DNA of 64,000 nt from Pyxidicoccus parkwaysis (GTDB taxonomy: Bacteria; Myxococcota; Myxococcia; Myxococcales; Myxococcaceae). Within the stretch, counting starts at the first letter, position 1; each line of letters starts with the position of its first letter. The position numbers and the translations under genes are program-made. The notes beneath the pieces are model-generated. The model was not told where the DNA came from. It saw only the letters and a program-made list of their open reading frames with translations, and searched no databases. Below are positions 1-9,668 of this stretch, piece after piece. Location: positions 2,222,001 through 2,286,000 of the forward strand of contig NZ_CP071090.1 in the NCBI RefSeq assembly GCF_017301735.1, read 5' to 3'.

Positions 1-56
1 CGCTCCTCGAGGGGGACATCATCCGCGAGGTGCACGCGGTGCAGCTGACGCCGTAG
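1..56 (+). CDS. C-terminal end of an unidentified protein (partial)
   Basis: An open frame enters from the left edge and ends at a TAG at 54-56, giving the last 17 residues LLEGDIIREVHAVQLTP. It ends 15 bases before the stop of the minus-strand HD-GYP gene, so the two are convergent. Codon use is G/C-biased as in neighbouring genes. Too little is visible to name a family. Confidence 0.45.
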   Translation, partial: LLEGDIIREVHAVQLTP

Positions 57-71
57 GGCCGGTGCGGGCGC

Positions 72-1187
72 TCAGGCCCCGCTGGCCTTGGCCATGTGCG
101 CGGGAGGACCGAGCGGATGGCCATGCCACCGCCGGCTCTCGTCCTCCTCCATCGACTCCACGTCCTGGCGGATGCGCTGCCACTCCGTCTCCGGGACGCG
201 CAGGAAGGCCTCGGCCAGCGCCGGGTCGAACTGCGTCCCCGCGCAGCGGCGGATTTCGTCTCGCGCCACGCTCATGGGCCGGCCCTTGCGGTAGGGCCGG
301 TCCGACGTAATCGCGTCCACCGTGTCCGCGATGCAGAAGATGCGCGCGCCCAGCACGATGTCCTCACCCGCGAGGTTCTGCGGGTAGCCCTTGCCGTCCC
401 ACCGCTCCTGGTGCTGCAGGACGATGAGCGCCGCCTCGTGCAGGTAGGGCATCTTCGCCAGCATCCGGTAGCCGAACTCGGGGTGCTTGCGCATCTCCAC
501 CCATTCGTCCGGCGTCAGAGGCCCGGGCTTGAGCAGGATGGAGTCACGCACGCCAATCTTCCCGATGTCGTGCAGCAGCGCGCCCTGTTCCACCACGTCC
601 AGCGCGGCCCCCGACAGCCCCACCTCCTCCGCCAGCCGCCGCGAGAAGAGCGACACCCGGCGCGAGTGCCACTGCGTCTCCGTGTCCCGGTAGTCCAGCG
701 CGCTGATGAGCCCGTCCAGCAGGCCCGCGGTGCGCTCCACCACCCGGCGCTCCAAGTCCCGGTTGATGGCCACCAGCTCCGCGTTCTTCTCCGCCACCTC
801 GCGCGTCAGCCGCTCGTTGGCCTCCACCAGCCGGTAGTGCTCGAAGGCCTGCCGCACGCTGCTCGTCAGCTCGCTCAGCGACCACGGCTTGCCCAGCAGG
901 CGGAACACCTCGCCGCGGTTGACGGCCTCGGACGCGGTGCGGAAGTCCGCCGCCGCCGTCAGCATCAGCCGCACCGCTTTCGGGTTCCGCTCCCGCAGTG
1001 CGCCCAGCAACTCGATGCCGTTGAGGTACGGCATCATGAAGTCCGTCAGCACGACGTGGAAATCCACCTCGCGTGCGGCCAGCGCGGGGTCACTGTGGGT
1101 GATGACCTGGTAACCCTCCGTCTGAAGAATCCGGGAGAGCGCCGCGAGGATGAGGACGTCGTCATCCACCACGAGGATTCGGTCCAT
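72..1187 (-). CDS. response regulator with HD-GYP output domain
   Basis: A 371-residue two-domain signalling protein. The receiver domain (about 1-115) has the acidic pocket DDD at 8-10, phosphoacceptor Asp49 and the conserved Lys100. A helical linker (about 118-155) leads to an HD-GYP domain with HD at 206-207, a downstream HPEFG (235-239), HQERWDGKGYP at 259-269 with GYP at 267-269, and DRPYRKGR after it. HD-GYP domains with these residues hydrolyse cyclic di-GMP, so phosphorylation of Asp49 probably sets phosphodiesterase activity; that link is inference. No kinase gene is adjacent, so the partner is unknown. The ATG start places the receiver at the very N-terminus as expected. Confidence 0.93.
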   Translation of the reverse strand: MDRILVVDDDVLILAALSRILQTEGYQVITHSDPALAAREVDFHVVLTDFMMPYLNGIELLGALRERNPKAVRLMLTAAADFRTASEAVNRGEVFRLLGKPWSLSELTSSVRQAFEHYRLVEANERLTREVAEKNAELVAINRDLERRVVERTAGLLDGLISALDYRDTETQWHSRRVSLFSRRLAEEVGLSGAALDVVEQGALLHDIGKIGVRDSILLKPGPLTPDEWVEMRKHPEFGYRMLAKMPYLHEAALIVLQHQERWDGKGYPQNLAGEDIVLGARIFCIADTVDAITSDRPYRKGRPMSVARDEIRRCAGTQFDPALAEAFLRVPETEWQRIRQDVESMEEDESRRWHGHPLGPPAHMAKASGA

Positions 1188-1339
1188 GTCGGCGGGTTCT
1201 CCAGGGAGGCGTGCCTGCTCCCCTTATACACGCGTCCCTCACCGCCAAAACAGGGGCCCCCCGGCGCTTGTGCGCTCGCAAGTCCCGGAAATCCTTGGAT
1301 GTTCTCCCAGTCCGGAAGAGTCGCACATCCAAGTGACGC

Positions 1340-1369
1340 TTGCCTGCCCGCCAAGGTGTGTTTTATGGT
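1340..1369 (+). promoter_or_regulatory. weak candidate promoter for the DapB-like gene
   Basis: In the 237-base gap between two divergent genes, TTGCCT (1340-1345) and TATGGT (1364-1369) are 18 bases apart, each matching four of six sigma-70-type consensus bases. The start codon is about 55 bases downstream. The match is modest and could be chance. Confidence 0.3.
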
Positions 1370-1424
1370 GCCACGGCTGTCTCAGTTGTGTCTCTAACCC
1401 CTTGGAATCCTGGAGCAATCTCCG

Positions 1425-2426
1425 ATGGCTAGAGCCCCTGAAGGGCCAGTGCCGGTGGTGGTGATGGGGTTGGGGTTCATCGGGCAGGAGATTGCCAGGG
1501 CCGCGATGACGTCTCCCGAGGTGGAGCTCATCGGCGCCGTGGACACGCAGCCGTCGCTGGTGGGGCGCGCCCTGGGTGACGTGCTGGGAGGTCCCGCTCC
1601 CCGCGTCAAGGTGGTGGACTCGCTGGAGAAGGCGCTGGCCAAGCGCAAGGGCGCGGTGCTGCTGCACGCCACCGGCTCGCGGCTGCCACAGGTGATGGAG
1701 CAGATTCTGGCGGCGCTGAAGCTGGGCCTGCCGGTGGCCAGCACCTGCGAGGAGCTGGCCTTCCCGTACCTCAAGTACCCGGAGCTGGCCGAGAAGCTGG
1801 ACCAGGCCGCGCAGAAGGCGGGCGTGGCGGTGGTGGGCACCGGCGTCAACCCCGGCTTCGCGTTGGACCGGCTGGTGGCCGTCGCCGGCCAGGTGTGCGG
1901 GCCCGTGCGCCGCGCCACCGCGACGCGCGTGGTGGATGCTCGCACCCGGCGTGAGGCGCTGCAGCGCAAGGTGGGCGCGGGCCTCACCGAGGACGAGTTC
2001 TTCGAATTGGTGGACGGTGAGCAGCTCGGCCATGTCGGCCTGGTGGAGTCCGCGGCGCTCGCGGCCCTTGGACTCGGGCTGGATTGCGACGACTACGAAG
2101 AAGAAGTAGCCCCCGTGTTCGCCGAGGAGGACATCACCGGCGGCGCATTCCCGGTGAAGAAGGGACGGGTGGCGGGCATGTTCCAGTCCGTGGTGGGTTT
2201 GGAGGAGGGGCAGGAGCGGGTGCGGCTGGAGCTGACCATCGCCATGGGGGCGGATGACCCGAAGGACCGCATCGAAATCGACGCGGACCCGAAGCTGGTG
2301 CTGGAAATCCCGGGGGGAGTGGCGGGCGACCGGGCCACCGCGAATGCGCTGGTGAATGCCGCGCCACGCTTGACGGCTGCCGAAGCAGGACTCCTCACGG
2401 TGCTCGAGCTTCCGGCCGGACGTTAG
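1425..2426 (+). CDS. DapB-like NAD(P)-binding oxidoreductase
   Basis: A 333-residue protein with an N-terminal Rossmann nucleotide-binding motif, VMGLGFIGQEI (about 13-23), an Asp at the end of the second strand (GAVDTQ) and a dihydrodipicolinate reductase-like fold. The middle stretch HATGSRLPQV and the later VGTGVNPGF resemble dihydrodipicolinate reductase and 2,4-diaminopentanoate dehydrogenase-like proteins rather than true DapB, which is shorter. The substrate cannot be told from the sequence. It lies 15 bases upstream of the MaoC pair and may be co-transcribed with it, hinting at amino-acid or acyl-chain catabolism; that is inference. Confidence 0.8.
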   Translation: MARAPEGPVPVVVMGLGFIGQEIARAAMTSPEVELIGAVDTQPSLVGRALGDVLGGPAPRVKVVDSLEKALAKRKGAVLLHATGSRLPQVMEQILAALKLGLPVASTCEELAFPYLKYPELAEKLDQAAQKAGVAVVGTGVNPGFALDRLVAVAGQVCGPVRRATATRVVDARTRREALQRKVGAGLTEDEFFELVDGEQLGHVGLVESAALAALGLGLDCDDYEEEVAPVFAEEDITGGAFPVKKGRVAGMFQSVVGLEEGQERVRLELTIAMGADDPKDRIEIDADPKLVLEIPGGVAGDRATANALVNAAPRLTAAEAGLLTVLELPAGR

Positions 2427-2441
2427 AGTCAGGAGAGGGAA

Positions 2442-2891
2442 ATGCTGGACAAGAACGCGATCGGTCGCGCTTCGCCACCGACGCTCAACGAGGTCGAGAA
2501 GGGCGCCATCCGCCGCTTCGCGGAGGCCATCGGGGACTACAACCCCATCTACTACGACGAGGAGTACGCTCGGGCATCCGGCTATCCCACCATCATCGCG
2601 CCCCCCACGTTCCCCGCGTCCTTCCACTCCGCGGCGGACCTGCGGGAGTTGCTCGGCGTAGGCATCAAGAGCCTGCTGCACGCCGAGCAGGGCTTCGACT
2701 ACGAGCGGCCCATCTTCGCGGGGGACCGCATCTACGTGTCCACCCGCGTGTCGGACGTGTTCGAGCGCCCCGGCATCTCCGGGCGCATGGACATCGCCGT
2801 CATCGAGGACGAGGGCCGTGACGAGGAGGGCAATCTCGTGTTCCGCGCCCGCCGGACGCTGGTGGTCCGCGCCACCAAGGAGACGCCGTGA
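2442..2891 (+). CDS. FAS1/MaoC-like dehydratase subunit, probably non-catalytic
   Basis: A 149-residue single hot-dog-fold protein of the N-terminal MaoC-like (FAS1_DH-region) group. The hydratase-2 motif region reads IGDYNPIYYDEEYA (30-43): Asp32 is kept, but the catalytic His is replaced by a Tyr (residue 38). This pattern is typical of the structural partner in two-subunit (R)-hydratases such as HadA of HadAB. The stop overlaps the next start in TGATG, so the two subunits are translationally coupled. AGGAGAGGGAA sits just upstream of the ATG as a ribosome-binding site. The heterodimer role is inferred from family knowledge. Confidence 0.85.
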   Translation: MLDKNAIGRASPPTLNEVEKGAIRRFAEAIGDYNPIYYDEEYARASGYPTIIAPPTFPASFHSAADLRELLGVGIKSLLHAEQGFDYERPIFAGDRIYVSTRVSDVFERPGISGRMDIAVIEDEGRDEEGNLVFRARRTLVVRATKETP

Positions 2892-3562
2892 TGCCCGCTC
2901 GCAAGCTGTACTTCGAGTCCATCCGCGTAGGCGACGAGCTGCCGGCCCTGGCCAAGGCCCCCGTCGACCGCGTGCAATTGTCCCGCTACGCCGGCGCCTC
3001 CGGTGACTACAACCCCGTCCACGTGGACGAGGTCTACGCCAAGAGCGTGGGCATGCCGAGCGTCTACGCCCCCGGCATGCTCGTCATGGGCATGCTGGGC
3101 CAGCTCATCAGCGACTGGGCCCGCGGCGGCCAGATGCGGCGCTACAACGTGCGCTTCATCAAGATGGTCTGGCCGGGCGACACTGTCGTCTGCAAGGGCC
3201 GCGTCAGCGACAGGCACGGCACCGGCGGCCGCTACTTCGTCGAAATCGACCTCTGGGCGGAGAACCAGCGCGGTGAGCTGGTGATGAAGGGCAGCTCGCA
3301 AATCCAGCTCTTCTACTCGCTCGAGGACGAGAACCGGCAGCGCTCCGGCCAGTCGCCCATCGTCGTGGAGGTACCGCGCGAGAGCCTGTCCACCGCCGCT
3401 CCGGCCAGCGGCGCGGCGGCCACCGGGGGCGAGGCTCCTTCCGAGGAGGGCGAGGAGGGGGACGAGCGCCGCGCCGGTGCCTCCTCCAAGAAGACCGCCC
3501 CGCGCGAGAAGCCCGCTGCCAAGACGGCGACGCTTCCCTCCGCCAAGAAGGCGAAGAAGTAG
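2891..3562 (+). CDS. MaoC family (R)-hydratase/dehydratase, catalytic subunit
   Basis: A 223-residue protein with one hot-dog MaoC domain (about 5-150). It carries the full hydratase-2 motif SGDYNPVHVDEVYA (37-50) with Asp39 and His44, the expected catalytic pair, so it probably hydrates or dehydrates 2-enoyl thioesters with the preceding subunit. Residues from about 165 to the end are a low-complexity Ala/Glu/Lys tail finishing KTATLPSAKKAKK, absent from typical MaoC proteins. ATG at 2891 is preferred because it shares a base with the upstream TGA; GTG at 2888 is the alternative. Confidence 0.87.
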   Translation: MPARKLYFESIRVGDELPALAKAPVDRVQLSRYAGASGDYNPVHVDEVYAKSVGMPSVYAPGMLVMGMLGQLISDWARGGQMRRYNVRFIKMVWPGDTVVCKGRVSDRHGTGGRYFVEIDLWAENQRGELVMKGSSQIQLFYSLEDENRQRSGQSPIVVEVPRESLSTAAPASGAAATGGEAPSEEGEEGDERRAGASSKKTAPREKPAAKTATLPSAKKAKK

Positions 3563-3625
3563 TCACACCCATCCGCACTTGACGGGCGGTTCTGACCGCC
3601 CCTCAACGCGCGGTGTCATTCAGGG

Positions 3626-3654
3626 TTGACTCAAAAATCAGTCGCCGCCACACT
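3626..3654 (+). promoter_or_regulatory. candidate -35 box with overlapping small palindrome
   Basis: TTGACT at 3626-3631 lies in the 168-base gap before the acyl-CoA dehydrogenase; the best -10 at 17-base spacing is a poor CACACT (3649-3654). GACT (3628-3631) and AGTC (3639-3642) form a short inverted repeat around CAAAAAT, a rare A-rich patch here. It could be an operator for a fatty-acid-responsive repressor, but this is speculative. Confidence 0.25.
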
Positions 3655-3730
3655 TCCTGCGTTACATCCGGGCCACTGACCCCTTTGCCCTCCTGGAGGG
3701 CAGGCAGTGAGCCGTCACGCAGGAGTGGCC

Positions 3731-5575
<1,845 letters not shown>

Positions 5576-5582
5576 GCCGTCG

Positions 5583-5610
5583 CCCCATGCCCCATGCCCC
5601 ATGCCCCATG
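5583..5610. repeat. four perfect CCCCATG heptamers
   Basis: Four exact head-to-tail copies of CCCCATG follow seven bases after the acyl-CoA dehydrogenase stop codon. They are intergenic and lie before the terminator hairpin. Such a short tandem array can change copy number by slippage, but no gene start or promoter is close enough to suggest an effect. Confidence 0.9.
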
Positions 5611-5632
5611 ATGCGGGGCGCCTGAAACACCT

Positions 5633-5674
5633 GAGGCCACCCGGGCTCCTTCGCCTGGGTGGCCTCTGTGTTTT
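5633..5674. terminator. terminator hairpin between convergent genes
   Basis: A perfect 10-base stem (5633-5642 with 5657-5666, GAGGCCACCC/GGGTGGCCTC), a 14-base loop and TGTGTTTT form a rho-independent-type terminator for the acyl-CoA dehydrogenase. The convergent ExbD gene stops at 5725, so the hairpin may also stop leftward transcription, although the minus-strand side is less T-rich. Confidence 0.75.
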
Positions 5675-5724
5675 CCAACAGCCCGCGGGGCTGGGACTCC
5701 TCGCCGGAGCCCGTGGGGGCCGGG

Positions 5725-6177
5725 CTACTCGCTGCCCTCGCGCACGCCGATGGCGAGCTGGCCGAGGCCGGCTTTCTTGGCGAGCTCCATCACCTGCACC
5801 ACGGTGCCGTGCGGGACGCCCTCGTCGGCCTGCACGATGACCACGGTGTCCGGGTCCTTGAGCCTCGCGTCGTCGAACGTCTTCTTCAGCTCCTCCTCGG
5901 AGACGACGTTGCCAGCGAGCACGAAGCGCCCGTCCGCGAGCACCGCCACGGACAAATCCGTGCTCTTCGCGGTGACGTCCGCGGCGCCGCCCTTGGGCAG
6001 GTTCACCTTGAGGCCCGCCTTCGCGCCACCTCCGGGCCCCTGCTGGACGATGACGGAGCTGGTCACCATGAAGATGATGAGCAGCACCAGGAAGATGTCG
6101 GTGAGGGGGGTGATGTTGATTTCCGCGAAGACGCCCTCTTCGCCCTCGCTGTCACCCGGTGTCTTGCCCATGGCCAT
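5725..6177 (-). CDS. ExbD/TolR family biopolymer transport protein
   Basis: A 150-residue inner-membrane protein with a short cytoplasmic N-terminus, one membrane helix (about 24-41) that begins INITPLTDIFLVLLIIFMVT, and a periplasmic domain. Asp27 lies where the proton-path Asp of ExbD/TolR is found. Together with the TolQ/ExbB-like protein encoded just upstream (18-base gap) it would form a proton-driven motor energising an outer-membrane process. No TonB or TolA gene lies nearby, so the driven partner is unknown. A second Met at codon 3 is an alternative start; GGAGGA precedes the first. Confidence 0.92.
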   Translation of the reverse strand: MAMGKTPGDSEGEEGVFAEINITPLTDIFLVLLIIFMVTSSVIVQQGPGGGAKAGLKVNLPKGGAADVTAKSTDLSVAVLADGRFVLAGNVVSEEELKKTFDDARLKDPDTVVIVQADEGVPHGTVVQVMELAKKAGLGQLAIGVREGSE

Positions 6178-6195
6178 GGTGTGGGTCCTCCGGGC

Positions 6196-6924
6196 TCAGG
6201 CCAGCTTCGCGTCGGTGCGCGGCACGGCGGGCGGCTGCGACTCGCGGGTGGGGGTGGGCTCGGGAGGCGGGGGAGCGCCCGAGGCGCGCTCCTTGAGCAG
6301 CTCCACGAACTCGTCACCGAGCAGGCGCAGCTCCACCAGCACGCGCGACAGGCGGGCCTGGAAGTAGTTGTAGAAGAGCATCGCCTGCACCGCGACGAGG
6401 ATGCCCACGGCGGTGGCGACGAGCGCCTCGGAGATGCCCGTCATCACGGCCGCGCTGCCTCCGCTGCCGCCGGACTCCACGTCCAGGCCCAGGTCCTTGA
6501 ACGAGCGCATGATGCCCGCCACCGTGCCGAACAGGCCGACGAAGGGCGTAATCGAGCCGATGGTGGCGAGCATCCACAGGTTGCGGCGCAGCTTGAGGCC
6601 CACCTGGGCGCGCTCGCGTTCCACGGCGGCCTCTACTCCGGCACCACCGTTGGCGCGAGTGCGCTCCAGCCGGTCGAAGCCGGCGAGGAAGATGTCGGCG
6701 GCCACCGTGTCGGAGCGCTCGGCGGCGGTGCGGGCGGCGGCCACGTCGCCGCGCAGCAGGTGCTTGTTCACCGTCTCGCCGAGCGTGCGGGAGCGCTCGC
6801 TCACCCCCCACAGCGCGATGAGTCGTTCAATCGCCACGACCAGCGCGATGACGGAGGCGAAAATCAAAAGGGCGAGGGTGACGCCGCCCAGACGAAGGTA
6901 ATGAAGGATGTCGTTCAGGCTCAT
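6196..6924 (-). CDS. MotA/TolQ/ExbB proton channel family protein
   Basis: A 242-residue protein with the TolQ/ExbB topology: one helix near the N-terminus (about 14-34), a cytoplasmic segment rich in Arg and Glu (45-115), then two helices, the first with the conserved IGSITPFVGLFGTVAGIM stretch and the second with the EALVATAVGILVAV stretch. The C-terminus is a Pro/Thr-rich tail. It is the first gene of a two-gene minus-strand operon with the ExbD-like gene. Its start lies only 43 bases from the divergent lipoprotein gene, so both promoters share a tiny region. Confidence 0.92.
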   Translation of the reverse strand: MSLNDILHYLRLGGVTLALLIFASVIALVVAIERLIALWGVSERSRTLGETVNKHLLRGDVAAARTAAERSDTVAADIFLAGFDRLERTRANGGAGVEAAVERERAQVGLKLRRNLWMLATIGSITPFVGLFGTVAGIMRSFKDLGLDVESGGSGGSAAVMTGISEALVATAVGILVAVQAMLFYNYFQARLSRVLVELRLLGDEFVELLKERASGAPPPPEPTPTRESQPPAVPRTDAKLA

Positions 6925-6967
6925 TGGAGGGTGACCGGGCAGGGCGGCCTAGCCCAGACTAGGAGAT

Positions 6968-7816
6968 ATGAACCGCGCAGCCGCCGCAATCTTCCTGGCA
7001 GTCCTCTGTTCTGCCTGCCCCAAGCGAATCGAGTTCGGTCCGGAGGGCGAGCTCACCGACGCGAACGTCGTCTACCAGCGCGTCCGCGAGAACCAGGACA
7101 ACATCCTGACCCTGGAGGGTGACTCCAAGCTGCGCGTCGAGTCTCCCCAGGGCAGCGGCACGCTGAGCATGTTCGTTTCCGTCACCCGGCCGGCCCTCCT
7201 GCACCTGGAGACCTTCGACTTCTTCAACCGGCCGCTTGCCTCCCTGGTGTCGGACGGAAAGGGCTTCGGCCTCTACCAGACGGAGACGAACACCTACTAC
7301 CAGGGCCCCGCGAGCCCGGAGAACGTGTCCCGCTTCCTGCCGGTGGTGCTGCCCAACCAGGAGCTGGTGGCCATCATGCTCGGCCAGGTACCGCTCATCC
7401 CCCCGGAGCGGATGACGCTGGAGCTGGACCGCAAGGAGGGTGTCTACGTGCTGACGCTCTACCAGGGGCCCGCCACCCAGGTGCTCCAGGTGCATACCAA
7501 GTACCTGCGGGTGATGAAGAGCCAGGTCCGGGGCGTGCCGGGGTACGACCTGGGCTTCGACGACTTCCAGGAGAAGGGCTCCCTCATCTTCCCCGGCAAG
7601 GTGGAGCTGGTGGCCGAGCAGGCGAAGACGCGTCTGCAACTTCGCTACCAGCAGATTTCGCTCAACGGGCGGCCGGACCTGACGCTGTACGAGCTGCTCC
7701 CCCCCGAGGGGGCCAAGGTGGTGGAGGTGGACGAGCGGGGCCGGGAGCTGCCGCCTGGGGCCCCCTCGCAGCCTCCCGCCTCGTCCGAGCCCCCGGCGGC
7801 GGCGCCGGGTTCCTGA
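6968..7816 (+). CDS. DUF4292/LolB-like outer-membrane lipoprotein
   Basis: A 282-residue secreted lipoprotein candidate. The N-terminus has a short hydrophobic stretch ending CSAC, with Cys17 the likely lipidated residue, although Cys at -3 is unusual for a lipobox. The body (about 35-250) is beta-rich and resembles DUF4292/LolB-like lipoproteins that bind lipid or lipoprotein cargo (GTLSMFVSVTRPALLHLETF and LTLYQGPATQVLQVH segments). The last 30 residues are Pro/Ala/Ser-rich. It may be first in a rightward transcription unit with the MshEN genes. The exact function is not known. Confidence 0.72.
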   Translation: MNRAAAAIFLAVLCSACPKRIEFGPEGELTDANVVYQRVRENQDNILTLEGDSKLRVESPQGSGTLSMFVSVTRPALLHLETFDFFNRPLASLVSDGKGFGLYQTETNTYYQGPASPENVSRFLPVVLPNQELVAIMLGQVPLIPPERMTLELDRKEGVYVLTLYQGPATQVLQVHTKYLRVMKSQVRGVPGYDLGFDDFQEKGSLIFPGKVELVAEQAKTRLQLRYQQISLNGRPDLTLYELLPPEGAKVVEVDERGRELPPGAPSQPPASSEPPAAAPGS

Positions 7817-7877
7817 CCGGGCAGGCGTGGAAGAAGGGGCGCTGACCGCCGAGTCGATCTACAGTGGCCCCTACGAC

Positions 7878-8660
7878 ATGGCACAGATCAAGCTCGGAGA
7901 ATTGCTGATCAAGGCAAACGTGCTGCAGGAGAGCCAGCTCAAGGCCGCGCTCGCCGAACAGGCGAAGTGGGGCGGAAAGCTCGGCGAAATCCTGGTCCGG
8001 ATGAGCCTCGTCTCCGAGGACATCCTGGTGCGCGCATTGTCGAAGCAGCTTGGCATGCCGGCGGTGAACCTGGACGCGGTGCAGATGGTGCCGCCGCACG
8101 TGAAGGCGAAGATTTCCGCGCAGACGGCGCGGGACTTCTCCGTGCTGCCGCTCCAGCTCCGCGACGACGGCAAGACGTTGGTGGTGGCGATGTCCGACCC
8201 GCTCAACGTGCGGATGCTGGACGAGCTGCGCGCCGTCACCAAGTGCCGCATCGTCCCCAACGTGGCGGGCCGCAGCTCCATCGCCCGGGCCTTCTCGCGC
8301 ATCTACGAGGAGAACGCCGAGCTGGAGGACGCGGACACCAACTTCAAGGTGGTGGACGCGCAGGGCCGCACGGTGGTGAAGAACCTCAAGGACCTGGACC
8401 CGGCGGCCGCCGCCGTGGCCGCCGCACCCGCCGCCGCGGCCCGTCCTGCCACGCCCCCGCCCGCCGCCACGCGCCCGAGCACGGAAGTGCCCGCGGTGCG
8501 CCCGTCGTCGTCCGGCGGTGGAGGCAGCCCCGCGGAGCTCCTGCGCAGCGTGGAGGACGTGCAGCGCAAGGAGGTCGCCGCCCTCAAGGCGATGGTGGAG
8601 CTGCTCATCGAGAAGGGCGTGTTCTCGCGCGAGGAGTACCTCGCCAAGGTCAAGCGGTAG
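7878..8660 (+). CDS. stand-alone MshEN (GspE N-terminal) domain protein, first of two
   Basis: A 260-residue protein that begins directly with two 24-residue MshEN motifs, KLGELLIKAN... (5-28) and KLGEILVRMS... (34-57), followed by the rest of the type II secretion ATPase N-terminal fold to about 140. There is no Walker A or ATPase domain. A Pro/Ala-rich linker (about 175-215) leads to a short helical tail with MVELLIEKGVFSREEYL. MshEN motifs bind cyclic di-GMP in MshE-type ATPases; here the glycines in the middle of both motifs are replaced (Asn and Ser), so binding is uncertain. ATG at 7878 is preferred to GTG at 7827 because family homology starts there. Confidence 0.82.
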   Translation: MAQIKLGELLIKANVLQESQLKAALAEQAKWGGKLGEILVRMSLVSEDILVRALSKQLGMPAVNLDAVQMVPPHVKAKISAQTARDFSVLPLQLRDDGKTLVVAMSDPLNVRMLDELRAVTKCRIVPNVAGRSSIARAFSRIYEENAELEDADTNFKVVDAQGRTVVKNLKDLDPAAAAVAAAPAAAARPATPPPAATRPSTEVPAVRPSSSGGGGSPAELLRSVEDVQRKEVAALKAMVELLIEKGVFSREEYLAKVKR

Positions 8661-8669
8661 TCCCGGCCC

Positions 8670-9668
8670 ATGCGCAAGAAGATTGGAGAGCTGCTCATCG
8701 AGGCGGGCGTGGTGACGGAGCAGCAGGTGCGGGCGGCGCTCAGCCGCCGCGGCGCTCCGGGCCACCAGAGGCTGGGCGAAGTGCTCGTGGCCCAGGGGCT
8801 GTGCACGCCCGCGGACATCGCTCGCGCGCTGGCGGCCCAGCATGGCCTGCCCTACGTGGAGCTTCCCGAGGACATCCCCGCGGCGGTCAGCACGCTGGTG
8901 TCCGTGGACTTCCAGTCCGAGCACCGCGTGCTGCCCTTCCGCGTGGAGGTGGAGGGGCGCAGCGAGCGCATCCACATCGCCGTGGAGGACCCGGGAAATC
9001 TGACGCTGGTGGACGAGCTGCGTTTCCAACTGCGCAAGCAGGTGCGCGTCTTCGTGGCGTCCTCGGACGACATGGACACCGCGCTGGCGCGCGCGCGCGG
9101 CGAGCCGCTGGACATCGTGGAGGCCGAGCCGCTGGACGACGAGGTGCCCACGCCGCCGCCTCCGCCGGTGGGCAAGAGCGCGTCGGTGGCGTGGGACTTC
9201 CCCGAGGCCCCGAAGGCCGCTCCCCATCCCGTGGCGAAGCCCGCCGCCGCTCCCGCGCGGCCGGCGCCGAGGGCCACCCCGCCGCCTCCGCCCGTGGAGA
9301 CTCCGCCACCGCCTCCGGGCGCGGACGTACTGGATGACCTGCTGGGCGTGAAGCCCGCCGCGAGCTCGAAGCCTCCGCCGCCGCCTCCACCCGACGAGGC
9401 CGGAGGCAAGCCGCGCGTGCCGGTGGTGCTGTTCGGCGGCGCGGCGCAGGGGGCGCGTCCCTCGGTGCAGCTCACGCCGACGCCGCAGTTCTCCGACGAG
9501 GACCTGGCCGTCCTCGACGACATCGAGCGCATCTCCCGTGGCGAGGAGGCCTCGCTGGACACGGAGAAGGTGAAGCCCGCCCGCATGGTGGCGAGCCTCA
9601 TCCGCCTGCTCATCCGCAAGGGCCTCATCCAGGAAGGGGAGTTCCTGGAGGAGCTGGCGAGGAAGTGA
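8670..9668 (+). CDS. stand-alone MshEN (GspE N-terminal) domain protein, second of two
   Basis: A 332-residue paralogue of the preceding gene, nine bases downstream. The two MshEN motifs lie at 4-27 and 34-57 and keep the central glycines ([14 protein letters not shown]), so this copy is the better c-di-GMP receptor candidate. The fold continues to about 140, then comes a long Pro/Ala-rich linker (about 150-265) and a helical tail with [21 protein letters not shown] that mirrors the tail of its neighbour. No ATPase domain is present. GTGA overlap couples it to the following ABC ATPase. The pair looks like a duplication; its partner is unknown. Confidence 0.82.
   Translation: MRKKIGELLIEAGVVTEQQVRAALSRRGAPGHQRLGEVLVAQGLCTPADIARALAAQHGLPYVELPEDIPAAVSTLVSVDFQSEHRVLPFRVEVEGRSERIHIAVEDPGNLTLVDELRFQLRKQVRVFVASSDDMDTALARARGEPLDIVEAEPLDDEVPTPPPPPVGKSASVAWDFPEAPKAAPHPVAKPAAAPARPAPRATPPPPPVETPPPPPGADVLDDLLGVKPAASSKPPPPPPPDEAGGKPRVPVVLFGGAAQGARPSVQLTPTPQFSDEDLAVLDDIERISRGEEASLDTEKVKPARMVASLIRLLIRKGLIQEGEFLEELARK

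Noticed and set aside
96..1397. A 433-codon plus-strand open frame opposite the HD-GYP gene.
   Set aside because: Arg/His/Val-rich shadow translation; the minus strand encodes complete receiver and HD-GYP motifs.
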